Shown here: one piece after another, positions 34,417 through 42,368 of the stretch
Position numbering within the stretch: the stretch's first letter is position 1
Layout: the number at the start of each line of letters is the position of its first letter
From: Methanobacteriota archaeon
Lineage (GTDB): Archaea; Thermoplasmatota; Poseidoniia; Poseidoniales; Poseidoniaceae
Reading direction: 5' to 3'
DNA: 46,527 nt
Assembly (NCBI GenBank): GCA_002722135.1
Contig: PBKJ01000025.1
Span: 1-46,527 of the forward strand
Notes under the pieces: model-generated
The model's input: only the letters and a program-made list of their open reading frames with translations
Database searches by the model: none
What the model was told of the DNA's origin: nothing
Position numbers and translations under genes: made by a program

Positions 34417-35073
34417 ATGACACACGAGGAGGCATGGATTGACGTTGATTGGGGCTTGGACTTCGAGTCCTTCGAATGGATGGTTCACTTGGCGGCGTGT
34501 TTCAACCGCCACCTTCCGCCGAACGGACCATGGAACACGTGGCCGGATTGGCCCACCGACATGATTGGGCGCGTGTCAGAAATCCATCGCCCAGGATGGC
34601 TCTCAGCGTGCCACCTCGTGCATAGGCACCCCAGCATCGCCGTAAAGGGCAACACAATCACGGTGACCGATGCTCATGGAACGGCGAGGGTGTTGGAGGA
34701 CGTGGACGTCACCTGCAGGTGGTGGCACGTTGACGTCACCTCAGACTGGAACGTCCCACCAAGGATCATCGCCGCACTGGACGCACGCCACGGCCCGTCG
34801 GCCTCACACAAGTTCGTGCCGGGGCAAATGGAGCAAATCTGCATGGGTGTTGAGGACGATGCACTCTCCTACGGCCTCGGGCTTGCCTCGGTGCTTCAGA
34901 CGATGCTCGACCCGGTGGCCTTGTACAGCAGAGCGACCGATTACCACGGCGCAAGGTGCACCTCTTGCCATGGGACAACCTACAGGGAAGGCCTCAGGGG
35001 ACAGGGGTTGGAGCACGGGAAGGAAGTGACCTACGAATGCTGGTCCTGCAGCACGGAGTCGTGGTGCAACTGA
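34417..35073 (+). CDS. Tryptophan-rich protein with C-terminal zinc ribbon, unknown family
   Basis: 218 residues, not recognised. Twelve tryptophans (about 5.5%, several times the usual rate) fall in clusters such as GPWNTWPDWPTDM and CRWWHVDV. The last 40 residues hold a probable zinc ribbon: CTSC (near residue 181) and CWSC (near residue 209), with one more Cys close to the end. There is no signal peptide or membrane helix. It starts behind a perfect Shine-Dalgarno site and is probably co-transcribed with the tRNA and the structured RNA. Its stop is 3 nt from the stop of the convergent acyltransferase. A viral or mobile-element origin is possible, but no integrase, attachment repeat or phage gene is nearby. 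Confidence 0.75.
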   Translation: MTHEEAWIDVDWGLDFESFEWMVHLAACFNRHLPPNGPWNTWPDWPTDMIGRVSEIHRPGWLSACHLVHRHPSIAVKGNTITVTDAHGTARVLEDVDVTCRWWHVDVTSDWNVPPRIIAALDARHGPSASHKFVPGQMEQICMGVEDDALSYGLGLASVLQTMLDPVALYSRATDYHGARCTSCHGTTYREGLRGQGLEHGKEVTYECWSCSTESWCN

Positions 35074-35076
35074 TCC

Positions 35077-36393
35077 TCACAGGTCCACGAATTCGGTCAG
35101 CACCGCGAGCACCATCAACACGAGCAGAAGCATGCCCGTGACGGCGTGGGCCGTCAAGTGGAGGAGAATTTTCGGGCCTGGTTCGTCAACGGCCGTGAAA
35201 GGCCAGAGTTTCTCGGCTTCCTCCCGACCCCCACGCAGTCCTACGAAAGGCCGCAGGTAAGCCGTCCGCCGAAACAACACGAAGCACACCAGCACGCCAG
35301 CCACCACGAAGGGTGTACCAAGGGCCGTTGACGTCCACCAACTCATGCCGATGATTCCAGCGAACGCCATCCAGGGGAAGGTGATGTGGAAGTGCATGAT
35401 GTAGGTCGGGTAAACGGCTTCGTTCAGCCACGCCAAGGCGCGGCTTTTCCGGTTCAACAGCCGCGCGCCCCATGCGAACACCAGCAGACACCACATCCAC
35501 GCATGGAGCGTTTGCAGGAGCGTGGCTCCTGCCGTTAAGGGGGAGAAGGGGGCCCTTCCCCACATCGCCCAACCCCCTTCCATCAATCCCACCGGGCCGT
35601 CGTGTTTGAGGGAAAACCAGACCAAGCTCAGTGGGAGGGTCGTCGCCAACAGCCACCAACGCAGGGCTTCGATGCGTTCGAACCACATGGCGCCGGTCTG
35701 GATGGCCAAGTAACCAAACAAAGTGAACAGGAAGTAGTGAGGAAACTCCCACCACATGCCGACTTCGCCGTAATGCCACGGTTTGGTGAGGATCGCTGAC
35801 GCGCCGAGGATCAGTGCGGGGACGGTCATGAGGGCCAAACCTCCACCGGCCTGAACGGTCCAACGTGCGGCGCGAACGGGCCCAGCGTCTGGATTGGTTC
35901 GAACGTACGCAAACAGCGGCGCGAGCAGGACCGAATAGAGCAGCAGGTTTCGGAGAAACCAGAGGTGGGCGTACGGCATGGCATCGGCGCCCGGGAAGGG
36001 GACCAGCATCAACCACAGCGTCTCGACGGGTGCGATTAGTCCACCGAGCAGGATGTAGGTGGCAAACAACAGGGGAACGCCAAGCCGGACCACGCGCTCG
36101 TTGAGGAAGGTCTTGAGGTCCCTTCGACGGAAGGCAAAGGCTGTGCCCATTCCTGAGATCAGGAAGAGGGCGGCCAAGCGCCACTGATGCATCACGTCCA
36201 CCACGAAGAACACGGTGAGCGGAACGTCACCGTCTTCGAACAACCAGAAGGTGAACACGCCAAGATGGAACCAAATCAGCAGCCCGAACAAAATCACGCG
36301 GAGCCAGTCAAGGTCATGGCGGCGCTCTGAGGACGTTTTTGGAACTGTGAGGGCCTGTGTTTGGGTGGACCCAAACGATTGGGTGGGGTCCAT
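35077..36393 (-). CDS. Acyltransferase 3 / OpgC-like membrane acyltransferase
   Basis: 438 residues with about ten membrane helices. It opens with RRHDLDWLRVILFGLLIWFHLG, the hallmark start of acyltransferase-3-like proteins, where the Arg/Asp/His group is thought to be functional, and ends with a hydrophobic anchor. Such proteins transfer acetyl or other acyl groups to glycans or lipids at the membrane. It is the second membrane acyltransferase of this window. The N-terminal 24 residues before the family core are Thr/Ser/Gln-rich. It lies 58 nt downstream of moeA on the same strand. Confidence 0.85.
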   Translation of the reverse strand: MDPTQSFGSTQTQALTVPKTSSERRHDLDWLRVILFGLLIWFHLGVFTFWLFEDGDVPLTVFFVVDVMHQWRLAALFLISGMGTAFAFRRRDLKTFLNERVVRLGVPLLFATYILLGGLIAPVETLWLMLVPFPGADAMPYAHLWFLRNLLLYSVLLAPLFAYVRTNPDAGPVRAARWTVQAGGGLALMTVPALILGASAILTKPWHYGEVGMWWEFPHYFLFTLFGYLAIQTGAMWFERIEALRWWLLATTLPLSLVWFSLKHDGPVGLMEGGWAMWGRAPFSPLTAGATLLQTLHAWMWCLLVFAWGARLLNRKSRALAWLNEAVYPTYIMHFHITFPWMAFAGIIGMSWWTSTALGTPFVVAGVLVCFVLFRRTAYLRPFVGLRGGREEAEKLWPFTAVDEPGPKILLHLTAHAVTGMLLLVLMVLAVLTEFVDL

Positions 36394-36451
36394 GTGGCCT
36401 TGTCAGCCACCGCGGCTTTCATGCTATGGCCCCGCAAAGAACGGTTTCCAC

Positions 36452-37663
36452 TCAAAGCAACATGACATCGATGATTTCGCCGACCGCTCCCGAAGCGCCA
36501 GCGGGAAGGAGGGTCAACGCATCGGCGCTGGCGAGGCTTTCGAGGTTGCCCGAGCCTTGATGGCGCGGCTGACGGGCCACCATCTCGCCGTCTTCGAGCC
36601 TCACCGTGACCCGTCGGAGGGTCAAGCAATCGTTCGTGCTCTTGACCGGGTCCAACAGCCGGGCGCGCACCGTGGTCTCGATCGGTCCTGTGGCGCCCGT
36701 CCATGCGCGCATCGCATCGGCCACCAGCAATCGGAACACCACGTGGCTGCTCACAGGGTTTCCTGGCAAACCAAACAGTGGGGTTCCTTTCCACAACCCG
36801 AAGAGAGGGGGCGATCCTGGGCGTATTTTCACGCGCCAGTAACGAAGGTCGCCTTCTTCTTCCATGAGGCGGCGCACAAGGTCCCACTCGCCCATCGACA
36901 CGCCACCCGACGTCACGATCATGTCCGAAGCCTCGGCTGCAGCGTCCAATGCCTTGCGCAAGCCGTCGAGCGTGTCCTCCACCGCAGGATGGTGGTATGG
37001 TTCGTGACCCATGCCGCGAACCAGCCCCACCAAGCCATGGGAATTGGACTCGTACACTTCGCCGTGCCGAAGCGGTTCACCTGCGGGACGGAGTTCGTCG
37101 CCGGTGGGGATGACGGCGACACGGAGGCGTGCCCGTACCGGGACGGTCGGATGGCCCATGGTGGCGCAGAGGCCGACCTTCGCAGGCGTGAGGTGGGCTC
37201 CGGCAAACAAGCCTGCGGCCCCTTTGCGCAAGTTCTCGCCTTGCTTCCGAACGAATCCTGTACGAACGGGTGCGGTCAAGGTCACCTCGCCATCCCCGAC
37301 TTCGCAGCGCTCGATGGGAAGGATGGCGTCAGCGCCAGGCGGCATCGGAGCGCCGGTCATGATGCGCACGGCATGCCCTGGCTCGAGCGGGGCCATGTCA
37401 TCGTGCGCAGCCGCGGCCACCGTGCTCTGAATCGGGAGTATGGTCGGCACGGTGGGCACGTCTGATTCGCGCATGGCAAAGCCGTCCATCGCCGAATTGT
37501 CGAACGGCGGGTCGTCGACCAACGAGTGGAGGTCGGTGGCAAGGATGCGGCCATGAGCGGCGCTGAGCGTGACCTCAACAGGCGCAGGCAAGGGCAGCAC
37601 ACTCAGGGCCTCTGCTGCGATGCGGCGGGCCTCGTCCACTTCCACGAAGTACGGCACGTCCAT
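36452..37663 (-). CDS. moeA: Molybdopterin molybdenumtransferase MoeA
   Basis: Inserts molybdate (or tungstate) into adenylated molybdopterin. 403 residues with the four-domain MoeA layout: DPPFDNSAMDGFAMR (near residue 55), IMTGAPMPPGADAILPIE, the GDEL catalytic loop in VIPTGDEL, and TSGGVSMGEWDLVR, GLPGNPVSSHVVF. It is divergent from a tungstate-type transporter, 91 nt apart, with a perfect palindrome between. This pairing links metal uptake to cofactor insertion, so a tungsten cofactor is likely (inference). Confidence 0.95.
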   Translation of the reverse strand: MDVPYFVEVDEARRIAAEALSVLPLPAPVEVTLSAAHGRILATDLHSLVDDPPFDNSAMDGFAMRESDVPTVPTILPIQSTVAAAAHDDMAPLEPGHAVRIMTGAPMPPGADAILPIERCEVGDGEVTLTAPVRTGFVRKQGENLRKGAAGLFAGAHLTPAKVGLCATMGHPTVPVRARLRVAVIPTGDELRPAGEPLRHGEVYESNSHGLVGLVRGMGHEPYHHPAVEDTLDGLRKALDAAAEASDMIVTSGGVSMGEWDLVRRLMEEEGDLRYWRVKIRPGSPPLFGLWKGTPLFGLPGNPVSSHVVFRLLVADAMRAWTGATGPIETTVRARLLDPVKSTNDCLTLRRVTVRLEDGEMVARQPRHQGSGNLESLASADALTLLPAGASGAVGEIIDVMLL

Positions 37664-37693
37664 GCCTCAAGGGAAGCACCGTCGCGCTTGAGG

Positions 37694-37721
37694 ATGATGG
37701 TGGAGCCGCCGTCACCATCAT
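37694..37721. promoter_or_regulatory. Perfect 9-bp palindrome between moeA and tungstate transporter
   Basis: ATGATGGTG (37694-37702) and CACCATCAT (37713-37721) form an exact inverted repeat with a 10-nt spacer. It is 31 nt from the moeA start and 34 nt from the transporter start, so one bound dimer could control both genes. A hairpin RNA in either leader is an alternative. No ModE- or TunR-like gene is in the window. Confidence 0.55.
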
Positions 37722-37754
37722 GGCGGAGAGGGTGCAGGCAAGAAGGGGGGCGCC

Positions 37755-39053
37755 ATGGCATCCATCGTCGTGACCACCCTGCTCACGAGCGGTTCTGCAA
37801 CGCTGCTCGCCTCGATGATCGGCATCCCCCTCGGTGCGAAATGCGCTCGCCGGGATGGGCTTGACGGCTTACGGGTGCTCGTTCGGACGCTCTACGGGCT
37901 GCCGCCCGTGGTGGTCGGTGTGCTCGTCTACCTCATGTTGTCCAACCGAGGGCCGCTGTCCGAGCTCGACTTGTTGTTCACCGTGCCGGCCATGATCCTG
38001 GCACAAACCCTCCTCGTTCTGCCGCTGATTTGGGGCGGCACGTGGTCGGCCTTCGACGCCATCACCAACGACCACCGTGAAGCGCTGGACGTGTTGGGCC
38101 TTGAGGCAGCACAGCGGCTCCGCATCGAAGTGGGACTGGTCTGGCGTGGCGTGCTCAATGGCGTGGCCCTCGGTTTCGGCCGTGCGATCGCTGAGGTCGG
38201 TTCAGTGCTGATGGTCGGCGGCAACATCGCCGGTCAAACGCGTGTTTTGACCACCAGCATCGTCCTCGAAACGAGCCGTGGTGACCTTGGAGCCGCCGTG
38301 ACCCAGGGCGGCTTGCTGTTGGTGATTGCCTTGGCGGCGATGTTCACCGTCGAAGGCGTGCGCCTGATGCGCCCACGCAACGGCAGCGCGTGGACGTCCC
38401 CTGAAGCCTCCGGGCCACTGGCCGTTGCGCACCAAGGACACGCGTGGGCCACGATCAGTGTCGAGCGGGATGGCGTCAACGTGCTGGATCTTGAGGCCGT
38501 TGAAGTCCGAGGCGGTGAAATCTTGGTTGTCATGGGCGCCTCGGGAGCGGGAAAATCAACGCTGCTCCGGGCCATGGCGGGCTTGTTGCCTGACGTCGAA
38601 GGTCTGCCGGTCAAACGGGGCCCAGGTGGTGTCGGTCGCGTGGCCCAGAACCCCGTGATGCTTACGCCGCACGCGGTGGCCGAAATCGAATTGGTGGATC
38701 CGGCACGACTTGGCCTGCTCGAAACCGTAGGGCTGGTTGACGTGGCCATGCGCCAAGCGGCCGTGTTGTCCGGCGGGGAGCGTCAGCGGGTCAGCCTCGC
38801 CCGTGCCCTCGCCTTGCAGCCCTCAGCGCTCATCCTCGATGAATTCACTTCGGGCTTGGACCTCTCCACCACCCTCGCCGTGGAGGAGGTGGTCCGCAGG
38901 GTCGCAACCGAAGGGGCGGTGGTGGTCTTGGCCACCCACGACCTCGCTCAAGCCCGCAGGCTGGCTGACCGTCGCTTGCTGCTGGCTGCTGGCCGCTCTG
39001 TTCATGAGGACAGTGAGACGGCGGCCATGATGCTTGGAGAAGTTCAGGGTTGA
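37755..39053 (+). CDS. Tungstate-type ABC importer, permease-ATPase fusion (TupB-TupC)
   Basis: A 432-residue fusion. Residues 1-205 are a TupB/ModB-like permease with about five helices and the EAA-type coupling loop (EALDVLGLEAAQRLRIEVGL and AIAEVGSVLMVGGNIAG). From about residue 225 an ABC ATPase follows: Walker A GASGAGKST (about 258-266), signature LSGGERQRVSLARAL (about 337), Walker B ALILDEFTSG and H-loop ATHD. The two parts are normally separate genes. The binding protein TupA is encoded convergently, overlapping the last 10 bp. The ATPase is short (about 200 residues). A GGGGGG run lies ahead of the ATG. Confidence 0.9.
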   Translation: MASIVVTTLLTSGSATLLASMIGIPLGAKCARRDGLDGLRVLVRTLYGLPPVVVGVLVYLMLSNRGPLSELDLLFTVPAMILAQTLLVLPLIWGGTWSAFDAITNDHREALDVLGLEAAQRLRIEVGLVWRGVLNGVALGFGRAIAEVGSVLMVGGNIAGQTRVLTTSIVLETSRGDLGAAVTQGGLLLVIALAAMFTVEGVRLMRPRNGSAWTSPEASGPLAVAHQGHAWATISVERDGVNVLDLEAVEVRGGEILVVMGASGAGKSTLLRAMAGLLPDVEGLPVKRGPGGVGRVAQNPVMLTPHAVAEIELVDPARLGLLETVGLVDVAMRQAAVLSGGERQRVSLARALALQPSALILDEFTSGLDLSTTLAVEEVVRRVATEGAVVVLATHDLAQARRLADRRLLLAAGRSVHEDSETAAMMLGEVQG

Positions 39054-39850
39054 CCTGGTGTAAACATCGGTTCACCGGAAACCGTGTGCGCCTCGATGAG
39101 GGTGCTGGCTTCATCTAACAAAAACGCACGAAGCGCTTCGGCTTGCTCGGCATGCGGGCCGTCGAGGGGGATGATGCTGTACGGGTTGAGCATGACCTCG
39201 TCGTCGTAGCGTTGGAGCTCCAAGGTCACCGTGTCCGCACGGAACAAGGCCGTGCCCAAATCACTGAGGGTGACGCACCGCTTTTCATCGGCCATCGTGA
39301 TGGCTGCGCCCATGCCTTGTCCGATGGAAAGGTACCAGTCGCCTTCGGGATGGACGCCTGAATCGTCCTCGATCACATCGCCCCGGCCATCCTCAGACCA
39401 TGCCTGCCACAAGGCCTGTTCCTTCATGTGCGTCCCAGAAGCATCGCCCCGGGAGACAAAGCACCGTTCCTCCTCCACCACGGCGTCCAAGACGTCGAAC
39501 AGCGTTCCGTTCATGGGTTCGGGGGTCAGGAGCACGAAGGTGTTCCACGCAAAGACCGTGCGCGACGTGCCGTGTCCTTCTTCGAGGAAAGCGGCTTCCG
39601 CTTCGGGGGCATGAACGATGAGCACATCTGCATCGCCACTTCGTCCAAGGTTCAGCGCCGCCCCCGTTCCAACCGCGACCACGTCGACGTCGTGCCCGGT
39701 GGCGTTGGTGAAGGCAGGAAGCAGCACGTTGAGGAGCCCAGAATCGCGCATCGAGGTGGTGGTGGCAAGGATCATCCTGTCCTCGTCGGGGGTGACGCAC
39801 CCCGGTGAGAGCATCAACGCAACGAGCAGCACCGCGAGCAGGGCCCGCAT
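39044..39850 (-). CDS. tupA: Tungstate-binding lipoprotein TupA
   Basis: Extracytoplasmic binding protein of the Tup system. Signal peptide with lipobox LSPGC (Cys at about residue 18). ATTTSMRDSGLLNVLLPAF, VDVVAVGTGAALNLG and SGDADVLIVHAPEAE are the TupA signatures and distinguish it from ModA. AWNTFVLLTPEP, SRGDASGTHMKEQALW and LNPYSIIPLDG complete the ligand pocket. 268 residues, normal for the family. It begins 9 nt after the zinc-ribbon gene, with which it forms a small operon, and converges on the fused transporter. Confidence 0.93.
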   Translation of the reverse strand: MRALLAVLLVALMLSPGCVTPDEDRMILATTTSMRDSGLLNVLLPAFTNATGHDVDVVAVGTGAALNLGRSGDADVLIVHAPEAEAAFLEEGHGTSRTVFAWNTFVLLTPEPMNGTLFDVLDAVVEEERCFVSRGDASGTHMKEQALWQAWSEDGRGDVIEDDSGVHPEGDWYLSIGQGMGAAITMADEKRCVTLSDLGTALFRADTVTLELQRYDDEVMLNPYSIIPLDGPHAEQAEALRAFLLDEASTLIEAHTVSGEPMFTPGQP

Positions 39851-39859
39851 GTCTTGCCC

Positions 39860-40150
39860 TCAGCTGAAATCCATCGTGTGTCCGCACGATTCGTAATCGC
39901 ACGTGATGGTGTAGCGGGACTTGCGTGGTTTACGTGCCTTCATCATGATGCCACACATCTCACATTGGACGGTGATGAACTCGGGTTCCGCAGCCTTGGG
40001 TGCGTCGTCGAGGGTTCGGCCCACTGCGGTCGACCAGCCAAGGCTGTCGGTGTAGGAATCAGCCGCAGTGTCCATCTTCTTCTGCTTGAGCGTCAAACGC
40101 ATCTTGCGTCGTCGTCGCCCTTTCTTCTTCGCAGGAGGCTTGGCCGCCAT
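39860..40150 (-). CDS. Basic zinc-ribbon protein
   Basis: 96 residues from MAAKPPAKKKGRRRRK. The first 28 residues are strongly basic, suggesting nucleic-acid binding. The C-terminal half has a zinc ribbon: CEMC (near residue 68) and CDYESC (near residue 88). There is no family I can name. It lies 9 nt before tupA on the same strand and divergent from the M24 peptidase. It could be a transcription- or translation-associated protein; a direct role in tungstate control is possible only by position. Confidence 0.7.
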   Translation of the reverse strand: MAAKPPAKKKGRRRRKMRLTLKQKKMDTAADSYTDSLGWSTAVGRTLDDAPKAAEPEFITVQCEMCGIMMKARKPRKSRYTITCDYESCGHTMDFS

Positions 40151-40237
40151 GAGGGTGAACCCCTGCGCGGCCGTCTTCAATGATTCGCACTCAAGAGCCT
40201 GCGTCGATTTGATGAGCAGGTGGGTCCAGCGAAAGGC

Positions 40238-41290
40238 ATGCGCCGCATGCTGCCGATGGGGGTCCTCCTCATGCTGCTGCTCGCTCCGGCTGCTTCGGCG
40301 TGCGAAACCGAAGTGGCGCGGCTCATCGACGGGGAGGCCCCCTCGCCCGAAGGCCTTAGCCCTGCGAAGGACGCTGCCATTCGCGAAGCCACCACCATCG
40401 CGGAGTTTGGTCAAGAGACCGCCCGGTGGATGCTTTGGCGTGTGTTGATGGGGGAAGAATTCACCGAAGCGGAAATTGCGGACGAAATTGACCGCTCAAT
40501 GATACGGAACGGTTCAAACCCGATCTGGCCAAGCTTCGAGACCATCGTGGCCAGCGGACCAAACGGCGCCATTCCGCACGGTGATCCGGAGCACCATGGT
40601 GCAGGCCCGCGCATCGTGCAGCCCGGGGATGTGGTCGTGGTGGACCTTGGTGCGCGGGTGCAGGACTGGGTCAGTGATGTGACGCGATCGTACGTTATCG
40701 GTGGAACCGACAACGAGACCATCATCGACGCCTACATGACCGTGCACGATGCGCAAAACCTGACCTTTCCCCTGATTGAATCCGGAACCCCGGCATGGGT
40801 GTTGGATGACGTGGCTCGCACCTACATCGAAGAAAAGGGGTATGGAGAGTATTTCATCCACAGCCTTGGTCATGGATTCGGTGTTTGCGTTCACGAGCCG
40901 CCGTTGCTCTCTAGCGGCCTTGACGAGCCGTTGTTTGGCCTGAATTTCAACAATGAACCCCTGACGCCGATAGATGCCATCACCATTGAGCCAGGCATCT
41001 ACATCGAAGACTGGTTCGGCATTCGCATCGAAGACGATTACCTGGTGGATGTCGACGGTCATGAACCGCTGACAGAAGACCTCCCGCGTGACCTGGATTG
41101 GTTCATGATCATGGAAGACGACTATCCTGCCTTGCCTCAACACAGCGGAGATGCAGGCGCTGACGGCAAGGACGACACGGTGCTTGAATCGATGCCGGTT
41201 CCCTTTGGATTGGTTGAGACGCTCACCATCGCCTGCGTGGTGGCCGTGCTCATTCCCCGCAAGGGGGAACCTGAATTGGATGAGGCGTGA
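40238..41290 (+). CDS. Exported, membrane-anchored M24 metallopeptidase (Xaa-Pro aminopeptidase-like)
   Basis: 350 residues. A signal peptide (residues 1-21, LLMLLLAPAASA) precedes a pita-bread M24 domain with all five metal ligands: D136 (VVVDLG), D147 (WVSDVTR), H212 (SLGHGFG), E251 (TIEPGIY) and E265 (GIRIEDDYLV). The helper His is H114 (IPHGDP). A hydrophobic helix at about 325-340 followed by Arg-Lys anchors the C-terminus. It likely removes N-terminal residues before proline outside the cell and would work alongside the exported CocE and subtilase. Most M24 peptidases are cytosolic, so the export is notable. Confidence 0.87.
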   Translation: MRRMLPMGVLLMLLLAPAASACETEVARLIDGEAPSPEGLSPAKDAAIREATTIAEFGQETARWMLWRVLMGEEFTEAEIADEIDRSMIRNGSNPIWPSFETIVASGPNGAIPHGDPEHHGAGPRIVQPGDVVVVDLGARVQDWVSDVTRSYVIGGTDNETIIDAYMTVHDAQNLTFPLIESGTPAWVLDDVARTYIEEKGYGEYFIHSLGHGFGVCVHEPPLLSSGLDEPLFGLNFNNEPLTPIDAITIEPGIYIEDWFGIRIEDDYLVDVDGHEPLTEDLPRDLDWFMIMEDDYPALPQHSGDAGADGKDDTVLESMPVPFGLVETLTIACVVAVLIPRKGEPELDEA

Positions 41291-41345
41291 GTTCGTCTGA
41301 AGGCTCGGGAACAAGGCTTGAATCTGTACCGGACGTGGTACACAC

Positions 41346-42350
41346 ATGGGTGAGCGCCCAACGCCCTTTGCTCCGCACCTGCTGGGGCTCATCAATCCGG
41401 GCGTGGTCATCGCCGGCAACGTGTTGGGTGGACCGGCCACGGCGATGGGTGCGGTGTGGATGTTGGGCGTCGGCCCGGTGCTTGACCGCGTGCTCGGTTC
41501 GAGGCCACGAGCTCAAGGCAAACCAACCTCTGGCACGCCGTTCAAGGCGCTCCTTTACCTGCACACCGTCTTGCACGTGTGCGCCATTGCGACCTTGGTG
41601 CAATTGGCGGCGCTCGGCGCTGAATGGTACTGGCTGGCGGCCGCCGTGGTGTCCACCGGCATCTGCTCGGGCGTCAGCGGCGTCATCGTCGCGCACGAAC
41701 TTGGTCACACGCGACCAAAGTCCATCTCGGCGAGACTGGCCAGGATGAACATGCTTCTCGTGCTGTACGGGCACTTCACCGAAGAGCACAACGTCACCCA
41801 CCACAAGCACGTGGCGACCACGGCCGATCCGGCCTCCGCAGATGAGGGAGAAACGGTCTGGGGTTTTGTGGCCAGAACCGTTCCAAAGCAGTTCAGGGAC
41901 GCCTACGCCATCCACGCCAAGCGTGGGGCTCGAGGATGGCGAAACCGTGTCGTTCGCGTGGCGGCCTTTGAGGTGGTGTTGGTCGCTGCTTTGGCTGCTT
42001 TGGCGCCGGCCGCGGCCTTGGTCTTCGTTGGGCAAGCGGCGGTGGCCGTCTTTTTGCTCGAGTACATCAACTACGTTCAGCACTACGGTCTGCGTCGGGG
42101 GAAAGGGGAGCGGCAGAGCAAAATGCACAGCTGGCAATCCGAGCGGCGGTGGTCATGTTGGACCCTGTTCAACCTCAGCCTTCACCCGGCGCACCACCTG
42201 AAAGCCAGCGAAGGGTGGTGGGACCTCCAGCCCTACGACGGGGCACCAGACATGTTCAGCGGGTATTACGGGACCTTCTGGCCCGCCTTGTTTTCACCAC
42301 TTTGGAAGCGATGGATGGCGCAGAAGCTGGCTGCTCTCCCTTCAAACTGA
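41346..42350 (+). CDS. AlkB-like di-iron membrane hydroxylase (alkane monooxygenase / desaturase family)
   Basis: 334 residues with several membrane helices and the AlkB histidine boxes: H117-ELG-H121, E147-H148 with H152-H153-x-H155, N242-Y-V-Q-H246-Y-G (canonical NYxEHYG), and H280-PAHH284. These hold the two irons of fatty-acid/alkane hydroxylases. Box C has Gln for Glu. It would insert oxygen into a hydrocarbon or long acyl/isoprenoid chain using a rubredoxin-type electron donor, which is not seen in the window. The order HELGH rather than HExxHK fits the AlkB branch. An alkane substrate is not proven; a lipid modification is possible. Confidence 0.87.
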   Translation: MGERPTPFAPHLLGLINPGVVIAGNVLGGPATAMGAVWMLGVGPVLDRVLGSRPRAQGKPTSGTPFKALLYLHTVLHVCAIATLVQLAALGAEWYWLAAAVVSTGICSGVSGVIVAHELGHTRPKSISARLARMNMLLVLYGHFTEEHNVTHHKHVATTADPASADEGETVWGFVARTVPKQFRDAYAIHAKRGARGWRNRVVRVAAFEVVLVAALAALAPAAALVFVGQAAVAVFLLEYINYVQHYGLRRGKGERQSKMHSWQSERRWSCWTLFNLSLHPAHHLKASEGWWDLQPYDGAPDMFSGYYGTFWPALFSPLWKRWMAQKLAALPSN

Positions 42351-42368
42351 CGTGATGTGGAAGACTGC

